Assembly: GCA_963768585.1 (NCBI GenBank) | Contig: CAVYIF010000010.1 | Coordinates: 1 to 64,000 of the forward strand | Direction: 5' to 3' | Source: CAVUNY01 sp963768585 | Lineage (GTDB): Bacteria; Chloroflexota; Anaerolineae; Anaerolineales; Anaerolineaceae | Length of the DNA stretch: 64,000 nt | Part shown: positions 36,397-44,898 of the stretch, in pieces | How the letters are laid out: each line of letters starts with the position of its first letter | How positions within the stretch are numbered: position 1 is the first letter of the stretch | Translations under genes and position numbers: made by a program | The notes under the pieces: model-generated | Database searches by the model: none | Seen by the model: only the letters and a program-made list of their open reading frames with translations | Told to the model about the DNA's origin: nothing

Positions 36397-37416
36397 ATGA
36401 TGCCAAAATTACAAATGCCCGGGTATACCAAAAAAGAAACCCTATTCAAACGAATTGAATACTTCCTCCGGCATGGAGACAGGCCATGGCAAACGATCAT
36501 CATTGCCATGGCTTTCCTGGTTTTATTAATCATTGTGGCCATCGGCGGATTGTTATGGGTCAATTCAAGCAACGCTCGTCAGGAATTTGGATTTTCTTTT
36601 ATTTTCCCAACCTCAAACCCATCCTGGAATCCCATCCTCGATAAATTCCAGGCCTGGCCCTTCATTTATGGAACGCTGCTCACATCCCTGATCGCCATCG
36701 TATTCGCGGTGCCAATCAGTTTAGGCATCGCAGTATTTCTGGCGGAATTATGCCCGGCCTGGCTGCGCACACCATTGAATTGGATGATCGAACTGCTGGC
36801 CGCCATTCCCTCCGTGGTCTACGGTTTGTGGGGCATCTTTGTTTTTCTGCCGGTCGTCGTGGCCCCTTTTGGCACATTTCTGGCCTCAACCCTGGGGTCA
36901 ATCCCAGGTCTTGGAACCTTGTTTACCGGACCGATGTCTGCCAGCGGAGCCAGCCGCCTGGCAGCCGGATTGATTTTAACCATCATGATCATCCCCACGA
37001 TTTCCTCGGTATCGCGCGATGTGCTCCTCGCCATTCCAAACTCGCAGCGTGAAGCGGCCCTGGCTTTAGGGGCTACGCGTTGGGAAATGATCTGGCAGGT
37101 GCTGCTGCCGTACGGCTTATCCGGCATTCTGGGCGCAGTCATTTTGGGCCTGGGGCGTGCATTGGGAGAGACGATGGCCGTGACCATGGTCATCGGCAAC
37201 AGCATCGAAGGCTCCTTGTCCTTGCTGCGACCGGGTTACACCATGTCCAGCATCATTGCCAATGAATTCGCCGAAGCCGTTAACGTTCTGCACAGTGAGG
37301 CCCTGATCATGATTGCCCTGGTTTTGTTTGTAATGACATTGGGGCTAAACCTGGTCGCCCGTTTGCTGGTATGGCGCGTGGCCAGTAGAGTTCCAACCGC
37401 GGAGGCACGCGCATGA
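36397..37416 (+). CDS. pstC: Phosphate ABC transporter permease PstC
   Basis: 339 residues with six membrane helices. The EAA loop reads NSQREAALALGATRWEMIWQV. ATG 36397 is chosen because the longer frame from 36340 starts within the intercistronic hairpin. The stop overlaps the pstA start by 4 bp. Confidence 0.95.
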   Translation: MMPKLQMPGYTKKETLFKRIEYFLRHGDRPWQTIIIAMAFLVLLIIVAIGGLLWVNSSNARQEFGFSFIFPTSNPSWNPILDKFQAWPFIYGTLLTSLIAIVFAVPISLGIAVFLAELCPAWLRTPLNWMIELLAAIPSVVYGLWGIFVFLPVVVAPFGTFLASTLGSIPGLGTLFTGPMSASGASRLAAGLILTIMIIPTISSVSRDVLLAIPNSQREAALALGATRWEMIWQVLLPYGLSGILGAVILGLGRALGETMAVTMVIGNSIEGSLSLLRPGYTMSSIIANEFAEAVNVLHSEALIMIALVLFVMTLGLNLVARLLVWRVASRVPTAEARA

Positions 37417-38366
37417 GTGCAGCAGTCGATTTTCAGCATAAACGATACATTAATTCGCGCAGCGGGTACAGAAGGCGCAAACTGGTAAACCAGGTCATGC
37501 TGGCTTTCGCCGGGTTGATGGCCTTGCTGGCATTAATTCCGCTCTTCTGGATCATCATCTATGTGATCATCCGCGGCGGCGCGGCGATTAATCTCGATTT
37601 TTTCACACAGATGCCAAAACCCTTAGGCACCACGGGGGGTGGCGTGCTGTCTGCGATTGAAGGCACACTGCTTTTGGTGATTCTGGCCGCGTTATTTTCC
37701 ATCCCACCGGGTGTGCTGGCGGCATTTTATGTTTCACGCAATCCCAATACCCCGCTTGGGATTGCCGTTCGCTTTGGCACGGATGTCATGTCGGGGGTGC
37801 CCTCGATCGTGGTTGGGCTGTTTGGTTATGCCTTAATCGTGAAAAACCAGGGACATTATTCAGCCTTTGCGGGGGGTGTGGCGCTGGCAATTCTGATGCT
37901 GCCCACAATTATCCGTACGACCGAAGAAATGCTAAAATTAGTTCCTGCCTCGCTGCGCGAAGCCTCTTTGGCGCTGGGTGCGCCGGAATGGAAAACCTCA
38001 TTGAATGTTATACTTCCTGCAGCAGCAAACGGCGTCCTCACCGGTTTTCTGTTGGGTTTGGCCCGTGCCATGGGTGAGACCGCACCCCTGCTCTTCACTG
38101 CCTTGGGAAATGACCGTTTCGAATTCGGCAGGATCATATCGGGCGGTATCGCCAATGGACAGGATATCTTCACCATTATTGGGAGAATATTTTCACAGCC
38201 GGTCGATTCCCTACCCCTGACCTTATGGAAATATGCCCAGCAGCCTTTCCCCGAAAGAGTGGAGCAATCCTGGGCCGTCGCCCTGGTTTTGATGATCATT
38301 ATTCTGGCGATTAACATTGGCGCGCGGCTTTGGATCCAATCCAAGACGTCGATCAAGAAAAAGTAA
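37413..38366 (+). CDS. pstA: Phosphate ABC transporter permease PstA
   Basis: 317 residues, six membrane helices. The EAA loop is PASLREASLALGAPEWKTS, followed by GLARAMGETAPLLFT, characteristic of PstA. Coupled to pstC by ATGA overlap. Confidence 0.96.
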   Translation: MSAAVDFQHKRYINSRSGYRRRKLVNQVMLAFAGLMALLALIPLFWIIIYVIIRGGAAINLDFFTQMPKPLGTTGGGVLSAIEGTLLLVILAALFSIPPGVLAAFYVSRNPNTPLGIAVRFGTDVMSGVPSIVVGLFGYALIVKNQGHYSAFAGGVALAILMLPTIIRTTEEMLKLVPASLREASLALGAPEWKTSLNVILPAAANGVLTGFLLGLARAMGETAPLLFTALGNDRFEFGRIISGGIANGQDIFTIIGRIFSQPVDSLPLTLWKYAQQPFPERVEQSWAVALVLMIIILAINIGARLWIQSKTSIKKK

Positions 38367-38373
38367 GGATGGC

Positions 38374-39243
38374 ATGATGAGCCTTTCTGATATAAAAATG
38401 AAGACCGGCAAATTAGTAAGCCTTTCGGCTGACATTCAGCAAAAAACTGACATTTCGGAAACCGGCAGTGAAACCCCATTAAAAATCCTGGTCGAAAACC
38501 TGTCATTTTATTATGGGCATTTCCGCGCTTTACGAGAGGTTAACCTGAAGGTACCCGAGAAAAAAATATCCGCGATTATCGGTCCATCCGGATGCGGTAA
38601 GTCCACCTTACTGCGCTCCATCAATCGCATGAATGATCTCACGCCAGGCATCCACATTGAAGGCAAACTGCTGCTCGATAACCAGGATATCTATGCACCC
38701 GGGGTGGATGTTGTGGATATTCGCCGGCGCATTGGAATGGTTTTTCAACGACCAAACCCATTCCCCAAAAGCATCTATGATAATGTGGCCTACGGCCCGC
38801 GATTATACGGCATCCGCCGCCGGGCTGACCTGGATGCAATCGTAGAACGCAGCCTGAAGCAGGCCGCCTTATGGGATGAGGTCAAAGATATGCAGAACAC
38901 CAGCGCGCTTTCTTTGTCGGGCGGGCAGCAGCAGCGGCTGTGCATCGCCCGCGCGATCGCTGTCGAGCCTGAAGTGATCCTGATGGATGAGCCCGCCTCT
39001 GCCCTGGACCCTGTGGCAACATTGAAGATTGAAGAATTGATGCAGGACCTCAAAAAACAATACACTATCGTGATCGTGACCCACAATATGCAGCAGGCAG
39101 CTCGCGTTTCGGATTTTACGGCAATGATGATGGTTGACGATTCCAGGGCCGGACAGGTCATCGAGTATAATGAAACTCAGTTGATTTTCACGCGTCCCGG
39201 TGACAAGCGAACTGAAGATTATGTTAGCGGTCGTTTCGGATAA
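38374..39243 (+). CDS. pstB: Phosphate ABC transporter ATP-binding protein PstB
   Basis: 289 residues. Walker A is GPSGCGKST, the Q-loop region FQRPNPFPKSIYDN is specific to PstB, the signature is LSGGQQQRLCIARAIA and Walker B is VILMDEPASALDP. An N-terminal extension of about 35 residues precedes the ABC domain. ATG 38374 follows AAGGATGG; the frame from 38317 overlaps pstA and is rejected. Confidence 0.97.
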   Translation: MMSLSDIKMKTGKLVSLSADIQQKTDISETGSETPLKILVENLSFYYGHFRALREVNLKVPEKKISAIIGPSGCGKSTLLRSINRMNDLTPGIHIEGKLLLDNQDIYAPGVDVVDIRRRIGMVFQRPNPFPKSIYDNVAYGPRLYGIRRRADLDAIVERSLKQAALWDEVKDMQNTSALSLSGGQQQRLCIARAIAVEPEVILMDEPASALDPVATLKIEELMQDLKKQYTIVIVTHNMQQAARVSDFTAMMMVDDSRAGQVIEYNETQLIFTRPGDKRTEDYVSGRFG

Positions 39244-39258
39244 AGAAAAGGTAAGGTA

Positions 39259-39945
39259 ATGATGCCACGTCAAACCCTAGATCGTCAGATTCACCAGCTC
39301 CAGGACGAAATATTGCTTTTAGGCAGTATGGTGGAGCAGGCAAATTTATCAGCACTGGACGCCCTCAAACGGCGTGACATACCCCTTGCCCGCCGGGTTT
39401 TACACGATGATATCAATGTTAATGAAAAGCGTTTTGCGATTGAAAACGCGATCGTCATTTCCCTGGCAACCCAGCAGCCAATGGCACATGACCTGCGCAC
39501 CCTGGCAGCCTTCCTGGAAATCAGCACCGAATTAGAAAGGATGGGAGATTATGCCAAAGGGATTGCCAAGGTCGTGATCCGCTTGGGAGACGCCGATATT
39601 CCCATTCCGATGCGCGAAATCGAACAAATGGCGGAATTGGGCATCAATATGCTCCACCGCGCTCTGGGGGCTTTCGTCAACGAGAACGCTGCCGTTGCCA
39701 GCCAGATCCCCATGGAAGACGACCTGGTCGACGACCTTTACAACCGGGTATACAATACACTGGTCAGCACGATGATCGCCAACCCGGAAATCATCGATGA
39801 TGTCAACCTGCTCTTATGGGTCATCCACAACCTGGAACGGTTAGCCGACCGGGTGACAAATATTTGTGAGCGCACTGTTTTTGTGGCGACCGGCGAGTTG
39901 TTGGAATTTGAAACCGAAGAAGATGACGAGGAAATTGATGCCTGA
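39259..39945 (+). CDS. phoU: Phosphate signalling protein PhoU
   Basis: 228 residues forming two PhoU three-helix bundles. Conserved stretches are VLHDDINVNEKRFAIEN, EISTELERMGDYAKGIAK and HNLERLADRVTNICERTVF, with the Glu/Asp-rich metal-binding positions. PhoU links Pst transport to the PhoR kinase as a negative regulator. The C-terminus is acidic (FETEEDDEEIDA). A terminator follows. Confidence 0.96.
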   Translation: MMPRQTLDRQIHQLQDEILLLGSMVEQANLSALDALKRRDIPLARRVLHDDINVNEKRFAIENAIVISLATQQPMAHDLRTLAAFLEISTELERMGDYAKGIAKVVIRLGDADIPIPMREIEQMAELGINMLHRALGAFVNENAAVASQIPMEDDLVDDLYNRVYNTLVSTMIANPEIIDDVNLLLWVIHNLERLADRVTNICERTVFVATGELLEFETEEDDEEIDA

Positions 39946-40006
39946 GCGCATCACCCCGCATGCGTTTGGTGAAACAAACGGCACTCTTGTTTTATCCTGA
40001 ATGATT

Positions 40007-40036
40007 AACCGGCAGCCTTGTAAGCTGCCGGTTTTT
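40007..40036 (+). terminator. Rho-independent terminator after phoU
   Basis: Stem CCGGCAGC/GCTGCCGG extended by A-T pairs, 7-nt loop, then TTTTT. It separates the pst operon from the kinase pair. Confidence 0.9.
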
Positions 40037-40118
40037 AGACTTCTTTCTGTGGACCAGAATTTCATTTTTTGTCAATTTTCGATATAATGAAAATAAATTG
40101 CCAAGGAAGGGTTAGCCA

Positions 40119-40859
40119 GTGCTAAAACGACCAAACTATAAAGGGAAACTGATCGTTGTTGAAGGTATCGACGGCAGCGGAAAATCAACTCAAATCGATT
40201 TGCTCAATAAATGGCTGCATAACCAGGGAAAATCGGTATATTTTAGCGAGTGGAATTCCTCTGGTCTGGTTAAGAGCACCACCCGCCTGGGTAAACGTCA
40301 AAAAATGTTTACCCCTACCACCTTCAGCCTGCTGCAGGCGACCGATTTTTGCGACCGTTGGGAAAATTTCATCCTCCCGCTGCTCAAAGCCGGGGCCATT
40401 GTATTGGCCGACCGCTATGCTTTTACGGCTTACGCCCGCGATGTGGCTCGCGGCGTTGATCCGGAATGGATCCGCAACCTGTATTCCTTTGCCGCTCAAC
40501 CTGACCTGGTTTTTTACTTCCGGGTTTCGGTAGATGTAGCCGTGGAACGTATCACCTCTGCCCGGGCAAAAATCAAATATTACGAAGCCGGTATGGATCT
40601 CGGTTTGTCGGAAAACAAAGTAACCAGCTTCCGCTTGTTTCAACAGCGCATCATCGACGAGTATGAAAAGATGGTCGGTGAGTTTAATATGACCGTGATT
40701 GATGGCGAGATCCCGGTCGAAGTACAGCAAAAAGAAATCCGAAAAATCGTCACCAAAACCCTCAGGGGTTGGAAAGGCCTGCTAAACCCCGGGGTTCGTC
40801 GCCGGGCATCGCGCCGCAAGCCGACCCCAGCTAACCAGAATGCGGAGGCAGTCAAATGA
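40119..40859 (+). CDS. tmk: Thymidylate kinase-like P-loop kinase (first of a tandem pair)
   Basis: 246 residues. The P-loop is GIDGSGKST (16-24). The LADRYAFTAYARDVARG stretch holds the Asp-Arg-Tyr motif of thymidylate kinases, and NLYSFAAQPDLVFYFRV follows as in the family. The C-terminus has a basic tail (RRRASRRKP) not usual in dTMP kinases. GTG 40119 has AAGGAAGGG upstream. The next gene overlaps by 4 bp. Whether it phosphorylates dTMP or another substrate is open, because it is embedded in a phosphate/polyphosphate context. Confidence 0.8.
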   Translation: MLKRPNYKGKLIVVEGIDGSGKSTQIDLLNKWLHNQGKSVYFSEWNSSGLVKSTTRLGKRQKMFTPTTFSLLQATDFCDRWENFILPLLKAGAIVLADRYAFTAYARDVARGVDPEWIRNLYSFAAQPDLVFYFRVSVDVAVERITSARAKIKYYEAGMDLGLSENKVTSFRLFQQRIIDEYEKMVGEFNMTVIDGEIPVEVQQKEIRKIVTKTLRGWKGLLNPGVRRRASRRKPTPANQNAEAVK

Positions 40860-41551
40860 GCAGCGGAAATTTTTATGGGGCCGGATTTCCGTATAATCCC
40901 CTGGGTGAAATGCCCGGTTATTTAATCGTGCTCGAAGGCTCAGATGGTGTTGGACGGTCTACGCATATCCAGCTGCTGCGCACCTGGCTTGAGTCTGAGG
41001 GTTATGCCGTTTCCGATACCGGTTTAAAACGCTCGCCCTTAACTTCGCCAGGATTAGATGCCGCTAAACAAGGGCATACCCTGGGTTCGCGCACCATGAG
41101 CCTGTTTTATGCGGCCGATTACGCCGACCGCCTGGAAAACCAGATTATCCCGGTCCTCAAGGCTGGCTTCATCGTACTTTCTGACCGCTACTTTTATTCC
41201 ATCATCGCGCGCGACATCGTCCGCGGTGCAGATCCAGACTGGGCACGCAAGGTATATGGTTTTGCGCTTATTCCGGATCTGGTCTTATATCTGCGGGCCG
41301 ATGTGAACACCCTGGCAACACGCATTGCCCACGGGCGAGGTTTTGACTACTGGGAATCAGGCATGGATATTCGCTGCGCGGATAACCTGTACGATAGTTT
41401 CTGCGTCTACCAATCGCGCCTGATTGACCAGTTTGACCAGATGGCTGATGAATTTCAATTCACCTCGATCGATGCTACCCGATCTATTCAGGCCATTCAG
41501 GACGACCTAAAACGACAAATCCGGAAAGTATTGGTAAATGACCAAATCTGA
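40856..41551 (+). CDS. Thymidylate kinase-like protein with Arg in Walker A (second of the pair)
   Basis: 231 residues, a paralogue of the preceding gene. Its P-loop reads GSDGVGRST (28-36): the Walker A Lys is Arg34. The Asp-Arg-Tyr motif is kept (LSDRYFYSIIARDIVRG). In both proteins RGxDPxWxRxxYxFxxxPDLVxYxR is shared, pointing to a common specialised subfamily. A Lys-to-Arg change in Walker A usually impairs ATP hydrolysis, so it may be a regulatory or heterodimer partner. Overlaps tmk by 4 bp and the CHAD gene by 14 bp. Confidence 0.8.
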   Translation: MSSGNFYGAGFPYNPLGEMPGYLIVLEGSDGVGRSTHIQLLRTWLESEGYAVSDTGLKRSPLTSPGLDAAKQGHTLGSRTMSLFYAADYADRLENQIIPVLKAGFIVLSDRYFYSIIARDIVRGADPDWARKVYGFALIPDLVLYLRADVNTLATRIAHGRGFDYWESGMDIRCADNLYDSFCVYQSRLIDQFDQMADEFQFTSIDATRSIQAIQDDLKRQIRKVLVNDQI

Positions 41552-42521
41552 TCCCCTGGCCTGCTCTTACGGCGCCTCAGTTTTACTCAAACACCTGACC
41601 GCTCTGAGACAGGAAATTCCAGGCGTTCGCACAGCAGAAGATATTGAATCGATCCACCGTATGCGCGTCGCTTCTCGTCGTCTGCGCTCGGCAATTCCAC
41701 TTTTTGCCAGATGCTTCCGAAAAAAACAGGTCAGGCTTTGGCTTCATGAAATCAAGGGGATTACGCGCGCTCTGGGAGCAGCGCGAGATGCGGATGTACA
41801 GTTAGCTGTTTTGGAAAAAACCACCAGGAACCTGACTGAAGAAAAGGTTAAGCCCGGGCTGCGCCGGCTGGCTTTGCGCATATATCAGCAGCGCCAGAAA
41901 CTGCAGGCCCCAATCCTCAAAGCCCTGGATAAGCTGGAAAAGGATGGGTTTTATATAATATTGGAAAGGGATCTCAACCAGGTTCTACCGGGTCTTACTC
42001 AAGAAACACCCTTCCCGCACGCCTTATATGTGAGTGCCGCTGGCGCCATTCAAGAACGGTTGGATGAATACCTGGCTTATGAACCTTACGTGCACCGGCC
42101 TGAATGTGTCCTGGAACTTCATGCCATGCGCATCGCCGCCAAACAGCTGCGCTACACGATGGAAGTTTTTGCCGCCATATATCCCGGAGAGCTGCAAACC
42201 TATCTGCAAGCAGTCAAAGCATCTCAGGAATTCCTGGGAGATATTCACGATTGCGATGTATGGCAGGACTTCTTACCCCAATTCATCGAAGAGGAACGGC
42301 AGCGCACCATAGAGTATTTCGGTCATGCGAACCCGCTCCACCCCCTTATGCCTGGTTTTGAATACTTTCGCCAGAACCGGCGCGATTTTCGCGATAAGCA
42401 GTATCAGGAATTACGCCGGAAGTGGGAACAGTGGAAAGAGAAAAACTTGTGGGATGAGTTAAGCCAGGCGATCACCGCATTTAGTCATACAGATTTATAT
42501 CCGCCACTGCAAACGAATTAG
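41538..42521 (+). CDS. CHAD domain protein
   Basis: 327 residues, all helical. The two CHAD repeats are marked by IHRMRVASRRLRSAIPLF and LHAMRIAAKQLRYTMEVF, with conserved His and Arg/Lys that line a basic groove. CHAD proteins bind inorganic polyphosphate and often accompany polyphosphate enzymes. Translation is coupled to the preceding kinase-like gene (14-bp overlap) and the next gene starts 10 bp after the stop. Confidence 0.92.
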   Translation: MTKSDPLACSYGASVLLKHLTALRQEIPGVRTAEDIESIHRMRVASRRLRSAIPLFARCFRKKQVRLWLHEIKGITRALGAARDADVQLAVLEKTTRNLTEEKVKPGLRRLALRIYQQRQKLQAPILKALDKLEKDGFYIILERDLNQVLPGLTQETPFPHALYVSAAGAIQERLDEYLAYEPYVHRPECVLELHAMRIAAKQLRYTMEVFAAIYPGELQTYLQAVKASQEFLGDIHDCDVWQDFLPQFIEEERQRTIEYFGHANPLHPLMPGFEYFRQNRRDFRDKQYQELRRKWEQWKEKNLWDELSQAITAFSHTDLYPPLQTN

Positions 42522-42530
42522 GGGTTCAGT

Positions 42531-43154
42531 TTGGCCAATCTACCTGTTCTTCCCCCAGACCAGCAGGAAATTTTAAAAACTGTACTGCGCCTGGCACAAA
42601 CCTGTGGATATGAACTTGAACACACCAACCAGGTAACTTTCCTGGCGGTTCGCATTTTTGACGAACTTCAAAACATACATCACTTAAACGAGACTGAGCG
42701 CTCATGGCTGGTGTACGCGGCGCTGCTGCATGATATCGGGTGGATCGAGGGATGGAAAAGCCACCATAAGGTGTCGCTGCGCATCATCCTCACTACGCCG
42801 ATGCTAACATTTAGTAATACTGAACGCCTGATGATAGGTTCAATCGCTCGCTATCACCGAAAATCTTTTCCCAAATTATCCCACGATCATTATTCTGCTC
42901 TGTTACCTGTACAGCGCCAGGTTGTGGATATTTTGGCGGGCTGCTTACGCCTGGCGGATGGTTTGGACCGGTCTCACCAGCAGTTGATAAATAATCTGAA
43001 TTGCAGGGTGACCGAGAAGAAAATCTTGATCACCTGCACTACCGACCGCCCTGCTCTGGAAGAATACGAAGCGTCCCAGTCCAAGAAGAAACTGCTGGAG
43101 ATGGCCTTCTCGCGAGGGGTTGAGATCGCCGGGTTGGATGTGCTTTCCGAATAA
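42531..43154 (+). CDS. Stand-alone HD protein like the C-terminal domain of Ppx/GppA
   Basis: 207 residues. HD-type metal residues are in HTNQVTFLAVRIFDEL, ALLHDIGWIEGWKSHHK and IARYHRKSFPK; ADGLDRSHQQ completes the pattern. The whole protein matches the C-terminal HD domain of exopolyphosphatase/GppA, but the N-terminal ASKHA phosphatase part is absent. Being next to a CHAD protein suggests polyphosphate or (p)ppGpp-related hydrolysis or sensing; that is inference. TTG start at 42531. Confidence 0.82.
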   Translation: MANLPVLPPDQQEILKTVLRLAQTCGYELEHTNQVTFLAVRIFDELQNIHHLNETERSWLVYAALLHDIGWIEGWKSHHKVSLRIILTTPMLTFSNTERLMIGSIARYHRKSFPKLSHDHYSALLPVQRQVVDILAGCLRLADGLDRSHQQLINNLNCRVTEKKILITCTTDRPALEEYEASQSKKKLLEMAFSRGVEIAGLDVLSE

Positions 43155-43191
43155 ATTGCTGGCACCGATGAGACTTTTCGCGGTTGGAAGA

Positions 43192-43836
43192 TTATCCGCG
43201 TGCTTTGCGCACCTCATCGATAAAAGCTGCTGCCCGCCGGGTAAGTTCTCCGAAATCCCCGCTTTCCAACAATTTCTGATTAATCAAGCTGCTTCCGACC
43301 CCCAGCGCCGCCGCACCGCTGCGTAAGAATGCCGCAGCGCTGTTTAAATCCACCCCACCGACCGGTACAATCTGAAGCTGAGGCAGTGGGGCAAGAATGG
43401 CTTTCACCATTGCAGGCCCACCCACCTCAGCCGGAAAAAGTTTCACAAAATCGGCGCCCGCCTGCCAGGCGGCCAGCATTTCTGTTGGTGTAAAACACCC
43501 TGGCATGATCGGCATGTTGAACCGGATGCATAGTTCGATCACATCCATATTCAACGTAGGCGCGACAATAAATTCTGCACCAGCCTTGATCGCAACTTGA
43601 GCGGTTTCCGCGTTTAAAACGGTCCCAGCGCCAAACAGTACATCCTGACCAAAGCGCTTGCTGGCGGTAGCAATTACATCCAGGGCGCCCGGGGTATTCA
43701 TGGTGACTTCAATCACCCGGACTCCACCCTCCCGAATGGCTTCTGCCGCAGCGATAAGCTGGTCGGAGCTTTTAGTACGCATGATGGCGATGATTCCGGT
43801 TTGGCGAATCAGTTGGATTTTTTCCTCTTTATTCAT
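43192..43836 (-). CDS. eda: KDPG/KHG aldolase
   Basis: 214 residues. Class I aldolase with the Schiff-base Lys in DFVKLFPAE and the general base Glu in VIEVTMNTP. GAGTVLNAE and the phosphate-binding VPVGGVDLN and ALGVGSSL complete the family. It cleaves 2-keto-3-deoxy-6-phosphogluconate to pyruvate and glyceraldehyde-3-phosphate. Its start overlaps the stop of the upstream membrane protein by 4 bp. Confidence 0.94.
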   Translation of the reverse strand: MNKEEKIQLIRQTGIIAIMRTKSSDQLIAAAEAIREGGVRVIEVTMNTPGALDVIATASKRFGQDVLFGAGTVLNAETAQVAIKAGAEFIVAPTLNMDVIELCIRFNMPIMPGCFTPTEMLAAWQAGADFVKLFPAEVGGPAMVKAILAPLPQLQIVPVGGVDLNSAAAFLRSGAAALGVGSSLINQKLLESGDFGELTRRAAAFIDEVRKARG

Positions 43837-44630
43837 TTTGCCTCTTTTAAAAATCTATGCGCAGGCGTCGAATTTAATAGCCCAAACCATATCCAGGGGA
43901 ACATACCAAAAATGCCTGCCAGCGCTGGCCCGCCCAACCCGACCAGCAGATCGACGATCACCGTACTCACCGCGGTAATCAGATAGGCTCCAACCGCCCA
44001 ACGATCAGGAATCTTGTGCGGTTGGGATTTTATCAGGCTGGCTGCAGCCTGATAAATCAGCAGCGCGATGAATGTGGTCAGCCACCAGCCCCAGAAATTC
44101 TGCAGGGGAACCCCAAAATATGCTCCTTGCACTTCCCAGACCCAATTTCCGCCGGACACCATCATTGGGTCCATCGCCACATCCCAGGCCGTCATGATCA
44201 CCCCACCCAGCCCTGCCACGGCGATCCATCGCCAGGCGCCTGACCAATCCGCAGGGATTACCCGCCCGGCGATCACCAGGGAAGGGTAAATCATCATCGT
44301 CCAGGCCAGCGGAATCAGGTAGGGAACCAGCCCCAGGAATAACGGGCCCAATTTTGAGGTGTAATGATACGGTCCATATACCCATCCTGTGGCTACGCCA
44401 ATGCTTTCAAACGTCAGGCCGGTCAAGAATACAATCACGGCCAGCATGATTGCCCGGCGCCAGCCTTCACGCTGCCCGGCATGCAGCACTGCGAACAGAT
44501 AAGCCAACAAGGTGCTGATCGGCGTGATAGAAAAGATTGGCGACAGGTGGAACGCAATCACCGCGATTCCATAAACAGAAATGACCAGATAAAGCAGGAG
44601 AATAATCCAGGTGAACCGCTTTAAATTCAT
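43833..44630 (-). CDS. Carotenoid biosynthesis protein (CruF-like, DUF422)
   Basis: 265 residues with seven to eight membrane helices. The motifs ESIGVATGWVYGPYHYT, GLVPYLIPLAWTMMIYPS and AWDVAMDPMMVSGGNWVWE are those of the CruF/bisanhydrobacterioruberin hydratase family, which hydrates carotenoid ends. The ATG at 44630 is preferred to the frame start at 44648. No other carotenoid gene is visible in the window. Confidence 0.85.
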   Translation of the reverse strand: MNLKRFTWIILLLYLVISVYGIAVIAFHLSPIFSITPISTLLAYLFAVLHAGQREGWRRAIMLAVIVFLTGLTFESIGVATGWVYGPYHYTSKLGPLFLGLVPYLIPLAWTMMIYPSLVIAGRVIPADWSGAWRWIAVAGLGGVIMTAWDVAMDPMMVSGGNWVWEVQGAYFGVPLQNFWGWWLTTFIALLIYQAAASLIKSQPHKIPDRWAVGAYLITAVSTVIVDLLVGLGGPALAGIFGMFPWIWFGLLNSTPAHRFLKEAK

Positions 44631-44898
44631 CCAACAGCTCCAGATCAAATTTCGTCAAACAATTTGCTTACCAACAGGAATAATTCTAACCGAAAACCAT
44701 TTCTGGTCTGTATATCCGCCAAATAATGGCTTTCTCAAGAATGTTTGACAAATTTCAAGTTTATTCCATCACCCCAGGATAAAAATGCACCCCTCCAAAT
44801 TTCGTCGTATTGCGACCCATGAAAGGGGCTGGTACAATTCTCACACATGTACAAGCGTCATAATTGATTCACCATCCCCAACGTATCAGGAGGATCTC

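Noticed and set aside
40119..41551. PPK2-type polyphosphate kinases
   Set aside because: Both proteins carry the Asp-Arg-Tyr motif and order of thymidylate kinases; PPK2 hallmarks were not seen. A polyphosphate link remains only a contextual inference.
44785..44898. N-terminal extension of the MoxR ATPase
   Set aside because: AGGAGG lies 5 nt before TTG 44899 and the extension does not resemble MoxR proteins.
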